In this document: positions 44,024 to 53,053 of the stretch, in pieces | Layout of the letters: each line of letters begins with the position of its first letter | Position numbering within the stretch: position 1 is the stretch's first letter | Origin: Flavobacterium sp. UBA6135 | Lineage (GTDB): Bacteria; Bacteroidota; Bacteroidia; Flavobacteriales; Flavobacteriaceae | DNA: 64,000 bases | NCBI RefSeq assembly: GCF_002428305.1 | Contig: NZ_DIVJ01000039.1 | Coordinates: 36,284-100,283, forward strand | Direction of reading: 5' to 3' | The notes under the pieces: generated by a model | Told to the model about the DNA's origin: nothing | Database searches by the model: none | Seen by the model: only the letters and a program-made list of their open reading frames with translations | Program-made: the position numbers and the translations under genes

Positions 44024-46537
44024 ATGAAACAAAAAATATATTTTGTTTTTTTATTTAGCCTATTTTCTTTTGCCTCACTTTTTGCTCAACAACCTGAAAA
44101 ACCCTCAGCTGTTGAAATTTATCATGCCATTCAAAAATTAAATTTCTTAGGTTCGGTGCTTTATATCGCGGCTCATCCGGATGATGAAAACACGCGATTG
44201 ATTTCCTACATGGCCAATCATCAAAAAGCAAGAACAGCCTATTTGTCTTTAACCCGAGGTGATGGTGGGCAAAATCTTATCGGAACAGAGTTACGCGAAT
44301 TATTGGGCGTTATCAGAACACAAGAACTTATTGAAGCCCGAAAAATTGATGGCGGTGAACAATTTTTTACCCGTGCCAATGACTTTGGTTATTCTAAAAT
44401 TCCGGATGAAACATTGAAAATATGGGACAAAGATCAGGTGAAAGAAGACATGATTTATGTGATTCGAAAATTCAAACCCGATGTAATTATCAATCGTTTT
44501 GACCATCGTTCGCCGGGAACAACACATGGACATCACACCTCTTCGGCTTTACTTGCTCTTGAAATTTTTGATCAGATTAATGATAAAAATATTTTTCCAA
44601 ATCAATTGAATTATGTTTCAACTTGGCAACCAAAACGCTTATTTTTCAACACATCATGGTGGTTTTATGGAAGTAGAGAAAAATTTGATGAGGCAGACAA
44701 AAAGAACTTAGTAAACTTTGAAACCGGAATTTATTATCCCTTATTCGGAAAATCAAATCAAGAAATTGCCGCATTAAGTAGAAGTCGTCACCAATCTCAA
44801 GGTTTTGGAAGCACAGGAAGCAGAGGAGAAGAAATTGAATATTTGGAATTGATAAAAGGAACTGTTCCAACAGACAATAAAAACATTTTTGAAGGCATTG
44901 ACACTTCTTGGAACCGTGTAAAAGGTGGTGCTGCAATTGGAAAAATTCTTTCAGAAGTTGAAAAGAAATTTGATTTCAAAAACCCTTCCGCCAGTATTCC
45001 TATGCTTGTTTCGGCTTATGAAATGCTACAAAAAACCGAAGACGAACATTGGAAAACAATAAAATCTGACGAACTTAAAAAAATCATTCAAGCTTGTGCC
45101 GGATTATATCTGGAAGGTGTTGCAGCACAACAAAGCATTACACCGGGAAGTTTGTTAAAAGTAAAATTAGAAACCATTAACCGAAGTGTCATTCCAATGG
45201 TTTTAAAAGGGATGACATTCCTTCCGGAAGGAAAATTTATAATCGAAAATAAAGCATTACAAAACAACATTTCTGAAACTTTTGAAGCAGAGCTGTTGAT
45301 CCCTCAAAATCTTGAATATACAGAACCCTATTGGCTCAGAAAAGAGGGGACTGTTGGCATGTATCGTGTTGATGAACAAGAGCGAATTGGTTTACCGGAT
45401 ATCATCAGGCAACTAAAAGTTAGGTTTGAAATCATCATAAATAACGTAAACATTCCTTTTGAAAAAGAAATCATTTACAAATACAACGACCCGGTTCACG
45501 GCGAAGTATATAAACCGTTGGATGTTGTTCCAACAGCAACTACTTCTATAGTGGACAAGGTTAAAATTTTTCAAGCCCAACAAACACAACCCATAACTGT
45601 TTTAGTTAAATCAGGGAAAGACAATATTAACGGCATTTTAAAACTTGATTTACCTAAAAATTGGAAAGTAAATCCGGAACAAATTCCTTTTGAATTATCC
45701 AAAAAAGGTGCAGAAGCTACCTTTACCTTTCAAGTTACCGCTCCAAGTCAAGTGGAAGAAATTCAAACCAAAAGCATCGCTATTATTGATGGGAAAGTGG
45801 AAGATAAAGAACAATTGCTCATTTCGTATAACCACATTGCAACACAACAGGTCTTATCTACAGCTTCTGCTAAATTTATTCGTTTAGACCTTAAAACGAA
45901 TGGTGAAAAAATAGCTTATATCATGGGAGCCGGTGATGAAGTGCCTACCTATTTATCGCAAATGGGCTATGAAGTAACCGTTTTAAAACCTGAAGAAATT
46001 ACCGTTCAAAATTTGAAAAAATATCAAGTGGTAGTAGTCGGAATCAGAGCCTATAATACGGTTGAAGAATTGGCATTCAAACAGCAATTGCTTTTTGATT
46101 TTGTAAAAGAAGGCAACACCATGATTGTGCAATACAACACCACAGGAAAGTTGACCGTAAAGGAAATTGCTCCTTTTCACTTAAAGATTTCAAGAGACCG
46201 AGTTACCGAAGAAGATGCCGAAGTTCGTTTTTTGGCACCCAATCATAAAGTTTTAAATTTTCCGAATCAAATCACTTCCAAAGATTTTGAAGGCTGGGTT
46301 CAAGAACAAGGTTTGTATTTTCCAAATGAATGGGATGCAACCTTTACCCCTATTCTTTCTTCCAATGATTTAGGCGAAGAACCAAAAAACGGAAGTTTAT
46401 TAGTTGCCCCTTACGGAAAAGGACATTACATTTACACCGGATTAAGCTTTTTTAGAGAACTTCCTGCAGCAGTGCCTGGAGCCTTTCGATTGTTTGCCAA
46501 CATGATTTCAATTAGCTCAAAATCTAATCAACCATGA
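44024..46537 (+). CDS. PIG-L family deacetylase, long form
   Basis: The 837-residue protein has a signal peptide (about 1-21, SLFAQ). The catalytic zinc motif AAHPDDE is at 49-55 and the third ligand is in THGHHTSSALL (about 168-178). The PIG-L domain covers roughly 40-290. The remaining 550 residues hold Ig-like strands (about 360-600) and a C-terminal Rossmann-like section (YIMGAGDEVPTYLSQMGYEV) resembling ThuA or GATase folds. The enzyme probably removes N-acetyl groups from a sugar in the periplasm. Its stop overlaps the next start (ATGA). Confidence 0.88.
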   Translation: MKQKIYFVFLFSLFSFASLFAQQPEKPSAVEIYHAIQKLNFLGSVLYIAAHPDDENTRLISYMANHQKARTAYLSLTRGDGGQNLIGTELRELLGVIRTQELIEARKIDGGEQFFTRANDFGYSKIPDETLKIWDKDQVKEDMIYVIRKFKPDVIINRFDHRSPGTTHGHHTSSALLALEIFDQINDKNIFPNQLNYVSTWQPKRLFFNTSWWFYGSREKFDEADKKNLVNFETGIYYPLFGKSNQEIAALSRSRHQSQGFGSTGSRGEEIEYLELIKGTVPTDNKNIFEGIDTSWNRVKGGAAIGKILSEVEKKFDFKNPSASIPMLVSAYEMLQKTEDEHWKTIKSDELKKIIQACAGLYLEGVAAQQSITPGSLLKVKLETINRSVIPMVLKGMTFLPEGKFIIENKALQNNISETFEAELLIPQNLEYTEPYWLRKEGTVGMYRVDEQERIGLPDIIRQLKVRFEIIINNVNIPFEKEIIYKYNDPVHGEVYKPLDVVPTATTSIVDKVKIFQAQQTQPITVLVKSGKDNINGILKLDLPKNWKVNPEQIPFELSKKGAEATFTFQVTAPSQVEEIQTKSIAIIDGKVEDKEQLLISYNHIATQQVLSTASAKFIRLDLKTNGEKIAYIMGAGDEVPTYLSQMGYEVTVLKPEEITVQNLKKYQVVVVGIRAYNTVEELAFKQQLLFDFVKEGNTMIVQYNTTGKLTVKEIAPFHLKISRDRVTEEDAEVRFLAPNHKVLNFPNQITSKDFEGWVQEQGLYFPNEWDATFTPILSSNDLGEEPKNGSLLVAPYGKGHYIYTGLSFFRELPAAVPGAFRLFANMISISSKSNQP

Positions 46538-46641
46538 CAGAAAATAAGAACTCAAATTTAAAGAACGTATATGTATGGATATTGATTGCCAATGCCATTT
46601 ATATCTTGGTTTTTTATTTTATCATGAAAAACTTTTCTTAA
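46534..46641 (+). CDS. Small single-helix membrane peptide (35 residues)
   Basis: An ATG at 46534, overlapping the PIG-L stop as ATGA, opens a frame that ends with TAA at 46639-46641. The peptide has a polar start (MTENKNSNLKN), one hydrophobic helix (VYVWILIANAIYILVFYFIM) and a short KNFS end. The symporter gene starts 3 bases later. Tight coupling on both sides and the clear helix make a real gene likely. It may be an accessory subunit of the symporter (inference). Confidence 0.75.
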   Translation: MTENKNSNLKNVYVWILIANAIYILVFYFIMKNFS

Positions 46642-46644
46642 TCC

Positions 46645-48351
46645 ATGCAACTAATTGATTGGTTCATACTCGTTTTTACACTACTTTTTATTGTAGTATA
46701 TGGTGCTTGGAAAACAAAAGGCAGTAAAAACGTAAAAGATTATATTTTAGGAAATAACGAGTCAAAATGGTGGACTGTTGGTATTTCTGTAATGGCTACA
46801 CAAGCCAGTGCCATCACTTTTTTATCAACTCCGGGCCAAGCCTTTCACGACGGAATGGGATTTGTACAATTCTATTTTGGATTGCCCATTGCCATGATAA
46901 TTATTTGTTTGTTTTTTATTCCCATATACCACAAACTCAATGTTTATACGGCTTATGAATTTTTAGAAAATCGGTTTGATCAAAAAACCAGAAGTTTAGC
47001 GGCAATCTTGTTTTTGATTCAACGTGGTTTAGCTGCAGGAATTACCATTTATGCTCCGGCCATTATTCTTTCTTCCATTTTAGGTTGGAATTTGAATTTA
47101 TTGAATTTAATTATTGGCGTTTTAGTTATCATATATACCGTTTCGGGAGGAACCAAAGCCGTAAACGTTACTCAAAAACAACAGATGTTCATTATCATGT
47201 CCGGCATGTTTATTGCTTTTTATCTGATTTTAAGTTACTTACCGAAAGAAATTTCATTTTCCAATGCTCTAAAAATTGCAGGAGTAAATGATAAAATGAA
47301 CATCTTGGATTTTTCATTTAACCCAAACAGTCGCTATACATTTTGGAGCGGCATCACCGGTGGTTTGTTCTTGGCTCTTTCCTATTTTGGTACCGATCAA
47401 TCACAAGTGCAGCGTTATCTTTCCGGAAAATCCATTCGTGAAAGCCAACTCGGATTAGCCTTCAACGGCCTTTTAAAAGTGCCCATGCAATTTTTTATTT
47501 TGCTGACAGGCGTTATGGTTTTTGTTTTTTTTCAATTCAATAAAGTACCCTTAAATTTTAATCCTACGAGTCAAATTGCTGTTGAAAAATCTATCTATGC
47601 CAATGATTACAAAGCTCTTGAAGACCGATTGGAATCCATTCAAGAAGAAAAAAAGGAGATGACTTTGACTTATGCCAATCAATTAAATTTTGATGTGGAC
47701 AATCCGGTTTTACGAAAAAGAATTATTGCACTTTCCGAAAAAGAAAAAACAATTCGAGAAGAAGCACAAGGTATCATCAAAAAAATAAAACAAGAACCAA
47801 ATGATAAAGACTATGTTTTTATTCACTTTATCTTGAATTATCTCCCGGTGGGGTTGGTTGGTTTGTTACTTGCTGTGATTTTATCGGCAGCTATGTCCTC
47901 CACGGCATCAGAATTAAATGCTCTTTCTTCTACCACGACTATGGATATTTACAAACGGAATTTAAAAACCGAAAAATCAGATAAACACTTTGTTTTGGCC
48001 TCAAAAGGTTTTACGCTGATGTGGGGAGTTATTGCTATTTTATTTGCTTGTTTTGGAACTTTAATTGAAAACTTAATACAATTAGTTAATATTGTTGGTT
48101 CTGTGTTCTACGGAACCATACTTGGCATATTTCTTGTTGCATTCTTTTTTAAATTTATTAAAGGGAATGCGATATTTTATGCCGGTGTTATCAGTCAAAT
48201 TATAATCTTTATAATTTACTATAATTACATTCATATTTATCCATCAGGAAAAGAATTGTTGGGATACTTATGGTTGAATGCCATTGGTGCAGCTCTCACC
48301 TTGGGTTTATCCACTTTAATACAATTATTCAGTAAAAACAAAACGAACTAA
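46645..48351 (+). CDS. Sodium:solute symporter (SSS family) with charged insertion
   Basis: This is a 568-residue, 13- to 14-helix transporter. The motif SVMATQASAITFLSTPGQA (about 49-67) is the sodium-site region of the SSS family, and SGGTKAVNVTQKQQM and SYFGTDQSQVQRYLSGKS (about 249-266) are typical of SGLT-like members. Residues about 315-390 form a highly charged helical insertion (ALEDRLESIQEEKKEM, SEKEKTIREEAQ) between transmembrane parts. It probably imports the sugar released by the PIG-L enzyme. Confidence 0.9.
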   Translation: MQLIDWFILVFTLLFIVVYGAWKTKGSKNVKDYILGNNESKWWTVGISVMATQASAITFLSTPGQAFHDGMGFVQFYFGLPIAMIIICLFFIPIYHKLNVYTAYEFLENRFDQKTRSLAAILFLIQRGLAAGITIYAPAIILSSILGWNLNLLNLIIGVLVIIYTVSGGTKAVNVTQKQQMFIIMSGMFIAFYLILSYLPKEISFSNALKIAGVNDKMNILDFSFNPNSRYTFWSGITGGLFLALSYFGTDQSQVQRYLSGKSIRESQLGLAFNGLLKVPMQFFILLTGVMVFVFFQFNKVPLNFNPTSQIAVEKSIYANDYKALEDRLESIQEEKKEMTLTYANQLNFDVDNPVLRKRIIALSEKEKTIREEAQGIIKKIKQEPNDKDYVFIHFILNYLPVGLVGLLLAVILSAAMSSTASELNALSSTTTMDIYKRNLKTEKSDKHFVLASKGFTLMWGVIAILFACFGTLIENLIQLVNIVGSVFYGTILGIFLVAFFFKFIKGNAIFYAGVISQIIIFIIYYNYIHIYPSGKELLGYLWLNAIGAALTLGLSTLIQLFSKNKTN

Positions 48352-48361
48352 AAACAAGATC

Positions 48362-50770
48362 ATGTCAAAAAAACTACTTGGATTTATATGCATCCAACTG
48401 TTTTCATTTGCTATATTTTCACAAAATATAACAATCTATGATGGCATATCTAATGAAACCATAGAAGCCGTTACGCTCAATTCAAATCACCCCAAAACTT
48501 CAATTGTTACCAACAATAAAGGAGAAGCCTCACTTGATTCGTTTAAAGAGGCTAAGAAAATTTACATTCGTTGTTTGGGATATGAGACACAAATTGTAAG
48601 TTACAATCAAATTGAAAAATCTAACTTTAGAATTTATTTAATTCCGGAAAACACCTCTCTGAATGAAGTAGTACTTTCTGCTTCTAAATGGATAGAAACC
48701 AAGAAAAGTGTTCCCAACTCTATTGTTACATTCAAAGCGAAAGATATTGCCTTGAACAATCCGCAAACTTCTGCTGATTTATTAAACAACACCGGAAAAG
48801 TTTTTGTTCAAAAAAGTCAACTTGGAGGCGGAAGTCCAATTATTAGAGGCTTTGCGACAAATCGTGTTTTATTAAATGTTGACGGAATAAGAATGAACAA
48901 TGCTATTTTCAGAAGTGGCAATATTCAAAACGTTATTTCTATTGATGCCAACAGCATTCAAAATACAGAAGTGATATTAGGTCCCGGAACGGTTATATAC
49001 GGTAGCGATGCCATTGGTGGGGTAATGAATTTTTATACTTTTGAACCGGAATATGCCAAAGAACACCCTTTTTATTCGGGAAATACTTTAAGCCGATGGT
49101 CCTCTGCAAATAATGAAAAAACAATTCATTTTGATTTAAATGTTGGTACTTCAAAATGGGCTTTTGTTACCTCAGCAACATTTAGTGATTTTGAAGACCT
49201 TAAAATGGGTAAGCATGGTCCGAGAGCTTACATTAGACCCGATTATGTTCAAACCATTGACAATGTGGATGAAATAATCACCAATCCAAACCCAAATAAG
49301 CAAGTAGAATCAGGTTATAGTCAAGTCAATTTATTGCAAAAAATTGCTTTTAAACCAAACGATTATTGGAACTTTATTTATGCTTTTCATTATTCTTCCA
49401 CTTCTGATTTTAATCGTTATGATCAATTGTTACGAAGAAGAAATGACCAACTTCGTTTTGCAGAATGGTATTATGGCCCGCAAGATTGGACGATGCATCA
49501 TTTAAAAATAAGTCATTCTAAACCCAACAAATGGTTTGATAAAGCTCAATTTAATGCCAGCTATCAATTGTTTGAAGAAAGCCGACATAATCGAAATTTA
49601 AATGCTACAATTCGAAATAGCAACATCGAAAATGTTGGAGCTTTTGCATCCAACTTTGATTTTATCAAAAAACTAAATTCAAAACAAAAACTTTCTTACG
49701 GAATAGAATACATTCTAAATAACATAAATTCTGTTGGATTTCAAAAAAACATTTTAACTGACGAAAAAGAAGCAATTCCTCCAAGATATCCTGATGGTTC
49801 TTCATGGCAATCGTTGGCTACTTATGTTCAATACGAAAACAAGCTTACGGATAAATTTACCTTTCAATCGGGATTGCGATTCAATCAAATTTGGTTGGAT
49901 GCCTCTTTTGATAAAACTTTTGTAGACTATCCTTTTGATAAAACAGAAATCAACACCAGTGCTTTTACAGGAAGTGTTGGATTTACTTATTTGGCTTCAG
50001 ATAAAACAGCACTTTTTTTTAATACCGGAACTGCTTTTCGATCACCAAATATTGATGATATTGGTAAAACCTATGAAAGCACACCCGGCAATGTTGTGGT
50101 GCCAAACCCGGATTTAGAATATGAATATGCTTATAATTTTGAAATGGGCTTACAACAAAAAATAGGTAAATCAATTACGCTTGATGTAACCGGATTTTAT
50201 ACCATTGTTGAAGATGCTTTAGTAAGAAGACCGTTTACTTTTAATGGAGAAAACACTATTGTTTTTCAAGGAGAAGAAAGCAATGTGCAAGCCATTCAAA
50301 ATGCTGCAAAAGCAAATGTTTATGGTTTACAAGCAGGAGTAAATATTGAGCTTTCACCCATTTTAAATTGGAAAACCAATGCCAATTGGACCAAAGGTGA
50401 AGAAGAATTAGACAATGGAAACAAAGCACCTTTACGCCATGCTGCACCTTTTTTTGGCGACAGCCGATTGCTTTTAAAAACCCGGAAATGGATTACTGAT
50501 TTGTCGGTTATTTATAACTCTAAAATCAAAGCCAACAACTTAGCTCCTTCAGAGGTGGAAAAAGAGTATTTGTATGCTACAGACAAAAATGGAAGACCCT
50601 ATGCTCCAAGTTGGTACACCTTAAATTTGAAAGCCATTTATAAACTAGATGAAAATTGGTCTTTTTCAGGCGGACTTGAAAACATTACAGACCAACGTTA
50701 TCGTCCGTATTCCTCAGGAATTACGGCAGCCGGCAGAAACTTAATTCTTGCAATTCAAACTTCATTTTAA
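48362..50770 (+). CDS. TonB-dependent receptor
   Basis: The 802-residue protein has a signal peptide (about 1-21, FAIFSQ) and a carboxypeptidase-like Ig domain (about 22-95). The plug (about 115-225) shows GGGSPIIRGFATNRVLL and GPGTVIYGSDAIGGVM, and the barrel ends in AIQTSF with terminal Phe. There is no SusD partner gene, so it is not a classic SusCD pair. The PIG-L and symporter genes in the same operon suggest a glycan or amino sugar, but siderophore or vitamin uptake is possible. Confidence 0.92.
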   Translation: MSKKLLGFICIQLFSFAIFSQNITIYDGISNETIEAVTLNSNHPKTSIVTNNKGEASLDSFKEAKKIYIRCLGYETQIVSYNQIEKSNFRIYLIPENTSLNEVVLSASKWIETKKSVPNSIVTFKAKDIALNNPQTSADLLNNTGKVFVQKSQLGGGSPIIRGFATNRVLLNVDGIRMNNAIFRSGNIQNVISIDANSIQNTEVILGPGTVIYGSDAIGGVMNFYTFEPEYAKEHPFYSGNTLSRWSSANNEKTIHFDLNVGTSKWAFVTSATFSDFEDLKMGKHGPRAYIRPDYVQTIDNVDEIITNPNPNKQVESGYSQVNLLQKIAFKPNDYWNFIYAFHYSSTSDFNRYDQLLRRRNDQLRFAEWYYGPQDWTMHHLKISHSKPNKWFDKAQFNASYQLFEESRHNRNLNATIRNSNIENVGAFASNFDFIKKLNSKQKLSYGIEYILNNINSVGFQKNILTDEKEAIPPRYPDGSSWQSLATYVQYENKLTDKFTFQSGLRFNQIWLDASFDKTFVDYPFDKTEINTSAFTGSVGFTYLASDKTALFFNTGTAFRSPNIDDIGKTYESTPGNVVVPNPDLEYEYAYNFEMGLQQKIGKSITLDVTGFYTIVEDALVRRPFTFNGENTIVFQGEESNVQAIQNAAKANVYGLQAGVNIELSPILNWKTNANWTKGEEELDNGNKAPLRHAAPFFGDSRLLLKTRKWITDLSVIYNSKIKANNLAPSEVEKEYLYATDKNGRPYAPSWYTLNLKAIYKLDENWSFSGGLENITDQRYRPYSSGITAAGRNLILAIQTSF

Positions 50771-50774
50771 CAAA

Positions 50775-50806
50775 AAAATCCTATCACAAATACATGATAG
50801 GATTTT
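50775..50806. terminator. Two-way terminator
   Basis: Arms AAAATCCTATCA (50775-50786) and TGATAGGATTTT (50795-50806) are perfect reverse complements with an 8-base loop. The stem lies between convergent genes, with A-rich and T-rich flanks suitable for both strands. Confidence 0.88.
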
Positions 50807-50828
50807 CAATATAGTAGAAAAAACAAGC

Positions 50829-51680
50829 TTATTTTTTACTCCACTCCGCAATGCTGTCTTTGTTCATTTTTACATAATCTGCATTACCGGCTTTTTCAGC
50901 AGCATCTAAAGAAACTTTAGCCGTTTCGATAGCTCCTTTTTTATCGCCTAATTTTGCTTGAATTTGAGATTTTAAACGAGTATACCAAAATGGCGTCCCT
51001 TTTGCAGCGGTCATTTCAGTAGCTTTGTTCATATAGTCTAAAGCTGTTTTCATGTCGCCGTTAGATTGAAAATAATATTGAGCAGCTGAAAAATAATCTG
51101 ATGCAGCAGGACCTGCTAAAGCTTTGTTGATATTATCCAAAGCTAATTTTTTTGTAGGCACTTCAAACTTGATAGCGGCCAACGTTTTTTCCCAAGAAAT
51201 TTCTAAATGAGCAAAATCATTATCCACATTGTTCAACGCAATAGTGAATGTTTCAATATGTCGGTTTAACATTTCCGGTTTTACATTCGTTTTTAAAGCT
51301 ACTTTTGCTTCATCCCAGTTTTGTGGTGTTCCCCAATTTTCAGTATCTGTATAAAAAACAACTTCCCAATTATCTGCTTTTGGAGTAACAAAAATGGCAT
51401 ACTTTCCTTTTTTTAAGGTCGTTCCACCAATCACAACATCGTCACTAAAAGTAATCATCGAATTTTGATTGGCTCCGGTACGCCATAATTTTCCAAAAGG
51501 TACCAAATCCCCAAAAATGGTTCTACCTTTTGCACTCGGTCTACCATAATCAATCTCAACATTTGTTAACCCAACAAGTTGTTCAAAATTTGCTCTCGGA
51601 CTTGGAGCCGGAGTTTTTACTTGTGCTTCCATTGAAATTGAAGCCACTAAAAACAATGCTGCGAATACTATTTTTTTCAT
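50829..51680 (-). CDS. DUF2911 domain-containing exported protein
   Basis: The 283-residue protein has a signal peptide (about 1-19, SISMEAQ). It then has the DUF2911 signature VEIDYGRPSAKGRTIFG (about 41-57), FGKLWRTGANQNS and GKYAIFVTPKADNWE, followed by helical TPR-like repeats from about 180 (LDNINKALAGPAASDYFSAA). It is a periplasmic protein of unknown function, common in this phylum. It is monocistronic. Confidence 0.88.
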   Translation of the reverse strand: MKKIVFAALFLVASISMEAQVKTPAPSPRANFEQLVGLTNVEIDYGRPSAKGRTIFGDLVPFGKLWRTGANQNSMITFSDDVVIGGTTLKKGKYAIFVTPKADNWEVVFYTDTENWGTPQNWDEAKVALKTNVKPEMLNRHIETFTIALNNVDNDFAHLEISWEKTLAAIKFEVPTKKLALDNINKALAGPAASDYFSAAQYYFQSNGDMKTALDYMNKATEMTAAKGTPFWYTRLKSQIQAKLGDKKGAIETAKVSLDAAEKAGNADYVKMNKDSIAEWSKK

Positions 51681-51704
51681 TTTTAAATTAGTTTAGTTAT
51701 TCTT

Positions 51705-51712
51705 CAAAATTA
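51705..51712 (-). promoter_or_regulatory. Promoter -7 box TAATTTTG
   Basis: On the minus strand, TAATTTTG lies 24 bases before the DUF2911 gene ATG. Confidence 0.55.
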
Positions 51713-51797
51713 CAATTTCGTAAGTTCTTACTATGTTAAAGAAACCATAAAACAATTTATTTTGTTTAACTTTTATAAATTAACATTAAACATTTAT

Positions 51798-51805
51798 TAT
51801 CTTTA
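51798..51805 (+). promoter_or_regulatory. Promoter -7-like box TATCTTTA
   Basis: TATCTTTA differs from TAnnTTTG only in the last base and ends 13 bases before the ATG at 51819. The frame upstream to 51762 would be read before the transcript starts, so the shorter protein is preferred. Confidence 0.5.
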
Positions 51806-51818
51806 CAAAAAAAATATC

Positions 51819-52286
51819 ATGAAAATTTATAGGCTGCATACCCAACAAAATTTACCCATTACTTTAGACGAAGCTTGGGAATTTTTATCCAGTCCCAAAA
51901 ACTTAAAAACCATCACACCTGATTATATGGGATTTAATATTTTGAGTGGTGCAGAAAAAGAAATGTATCCCGGACAAATCATTCAATATATTGTTACTCC
52001 GGTTTTAGGCATCCCAACCAAATGGGTAACAGAAATTACGCATGTTAAAGACAAAGCCTATTTTGTGGATGAACAACGATTTGGACCTTATGCTTTGTGG
52101 CATCACAAACATTTTTTAAAAGAAATTCCGGGTGGTGTTGAAATGGAAGACATCGTTGATTATAAACTTCCAATGGGAATTTTAGGCCAAATGGTTCATC
52201 CGATATTGGTTAAACCAAAACTGAATGAAATATTTGCTTACAGACAGAAAAAACTAATTGAACTTTTTGGAGAATATAAAGGATAA
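51819..52286 (+). CDS. SRPBCC family protein
   Basis: The 155-residue cytosolic protein has a START/Bet v1-like helix-grip fold: ITLDEAWEFLSSPKNLKTIT (residues about 16-35), then TKWVTEITHVKDKAYFVDEQ and the C-terminal helix. Members bind hydrophobic ligands. In several bacteria a homologue sits in light-induced clusters with photolyase genes, as here. It is the first gene of a four-gene operon. The start is the ATG behind the TATCTTTA box, not the earlier in-frame codon at 51762. Confidence 0.82.
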   Translation: MKIYRLHTQQNLPITLDEAWEFLSSPKNLKTITPDYMGFNILSGAEKEMYPGQIIQYIVTPVLGIPTKWVTEITHVKDKAYFVDEQRFGPYALWHHKHFLKEIPGGVEMEDIVDYKLPMGILGQMVHPILVKPKLNEIFAYRQKKLIELFGEYKG

Positions 52287-52287
52287 T

Positions 52288-52980
52288 ATGAAAAACATAC
52301 TTTTAATCGGTGGTTCCTACGGTATAGGTTTAGCCATCGCAAAAGAATTACAATTTGAAAGCAACATTTATATTGCTTCACGAACCAATGATCAAATTTC
52401 AGATTTGAAAGTCACACACATTCCTTTTGATGCTACTTCTGACACTTTAGATGTTTCGCAACTTCCATCTACAATTGATGGCTTGGTTTATTGTCCGGGC
52501 AGCATCAATCTCAGACCGTTTAAAGGCATCAAACCCGAAACTTTTGAAAGCGATTTGCATATCAATTTTATCAGTTTGGTGAAAGTCATTCAATCGGTTT
52601 TACCTAATTTAACCGCTTCGGAACAATCGAGTATCGTTATGTTCAGTAGTGTAGCTGCTTCAATGGGAATGCCATTTCACACCAGTGTAGCCGCCGCAAA
52701 AGGAGCCATTGAAGGTTTTGCAAAAGCATTAGCTGCTGAATATGCTCCGAAGATTAGGGTAAATGTCATTGCACCATCGTTAACCGAAACGCCACTTGCT
52801 GATAAATTTTTGAATAATGAGGTGAAAAAAGAAAAATCATCAGAACGGCATCCGTTAAAACGATTCGGTCAACCCGAAGATTTGGCTCAAATGGCTCAGT
52901 TTTTATTGAGTGATAAAAGCACTTGGATTACAGGACAGATTTTCCATGTGGATGGCGGGATGTCAACTTTGCTAATTTAG
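52288..52980 (+). CDS. Short-chain dehydrogenase/reductase
   Basis: This 230-residue SDR has the cofactor loop GGSYGIGLAIAKEL (about 7-20). The catalytic Ser is in MFSSVAASMGM (about 120-130), but the usual Tyr of YxxxK is replaced: the segment reads HTSVAAAKGAIEG, so Lys is kept and Tyr is not seen. C-terminal WITGQIFHVDGGM is typical. The ATG at 52288, 1 base after the SRPBCC stop and behind an AAAGGA site, is a better start than the TTG at 52258. The substrate is unknown. Confidence 0.82.
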   Translation: MKNILLIGGSYGIGLAIAKELQFESNIYIASRTNDQISDLKVTHIPFDATSDTLDVSQLPSTIDGLVYCPGSINLRPFKGIKPETFESDLHINFISLVKVIQSVLPNLTASEQSSIVMFSSVAASMGMPFHTSVAAAKGAIEGFAKALAAEYAPKIRVNVIAPSLTETPLADKFLNNEVKKEKSSERHPLKRFGQPEDLAQMAQFLLSDKSTWITGQIFHVDGGMSTLLI

Positions 52981-53050
52981 TTTAAGATTGTTTAAAATGG
53001 TTTAAATTTGTTTAAAGCTGTTTTTGATTTTTTAGATTTTTAGATTTTTT
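52981..53050. repeat. 10-nt tandem words TTTAAnnnnG, then AGATTTTT words
   Basis: Four exact-length 10-nt units of the form TTTAAnnnnG fill 52981-53020, followed by TTTAGATTT-type units to 53050. The block occupies the whole gap between the SDR and photolyase genes. Confidence 0.65.
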
Positions 53051-53053
53051 TAT

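Noticed and set aside
48362..50770. SusC of a polysaccharide utilisation locus
   Set aside because: There is no SusD gene beside it and the length (802) is below that of typical SusC proteins.
52258..52287. TTG start of the SDR inside the SRPBCC gene
   Set aside because: The ATG at 52288 has a better ribosome site and gives the usual short distance to the GGSYGIG loop.
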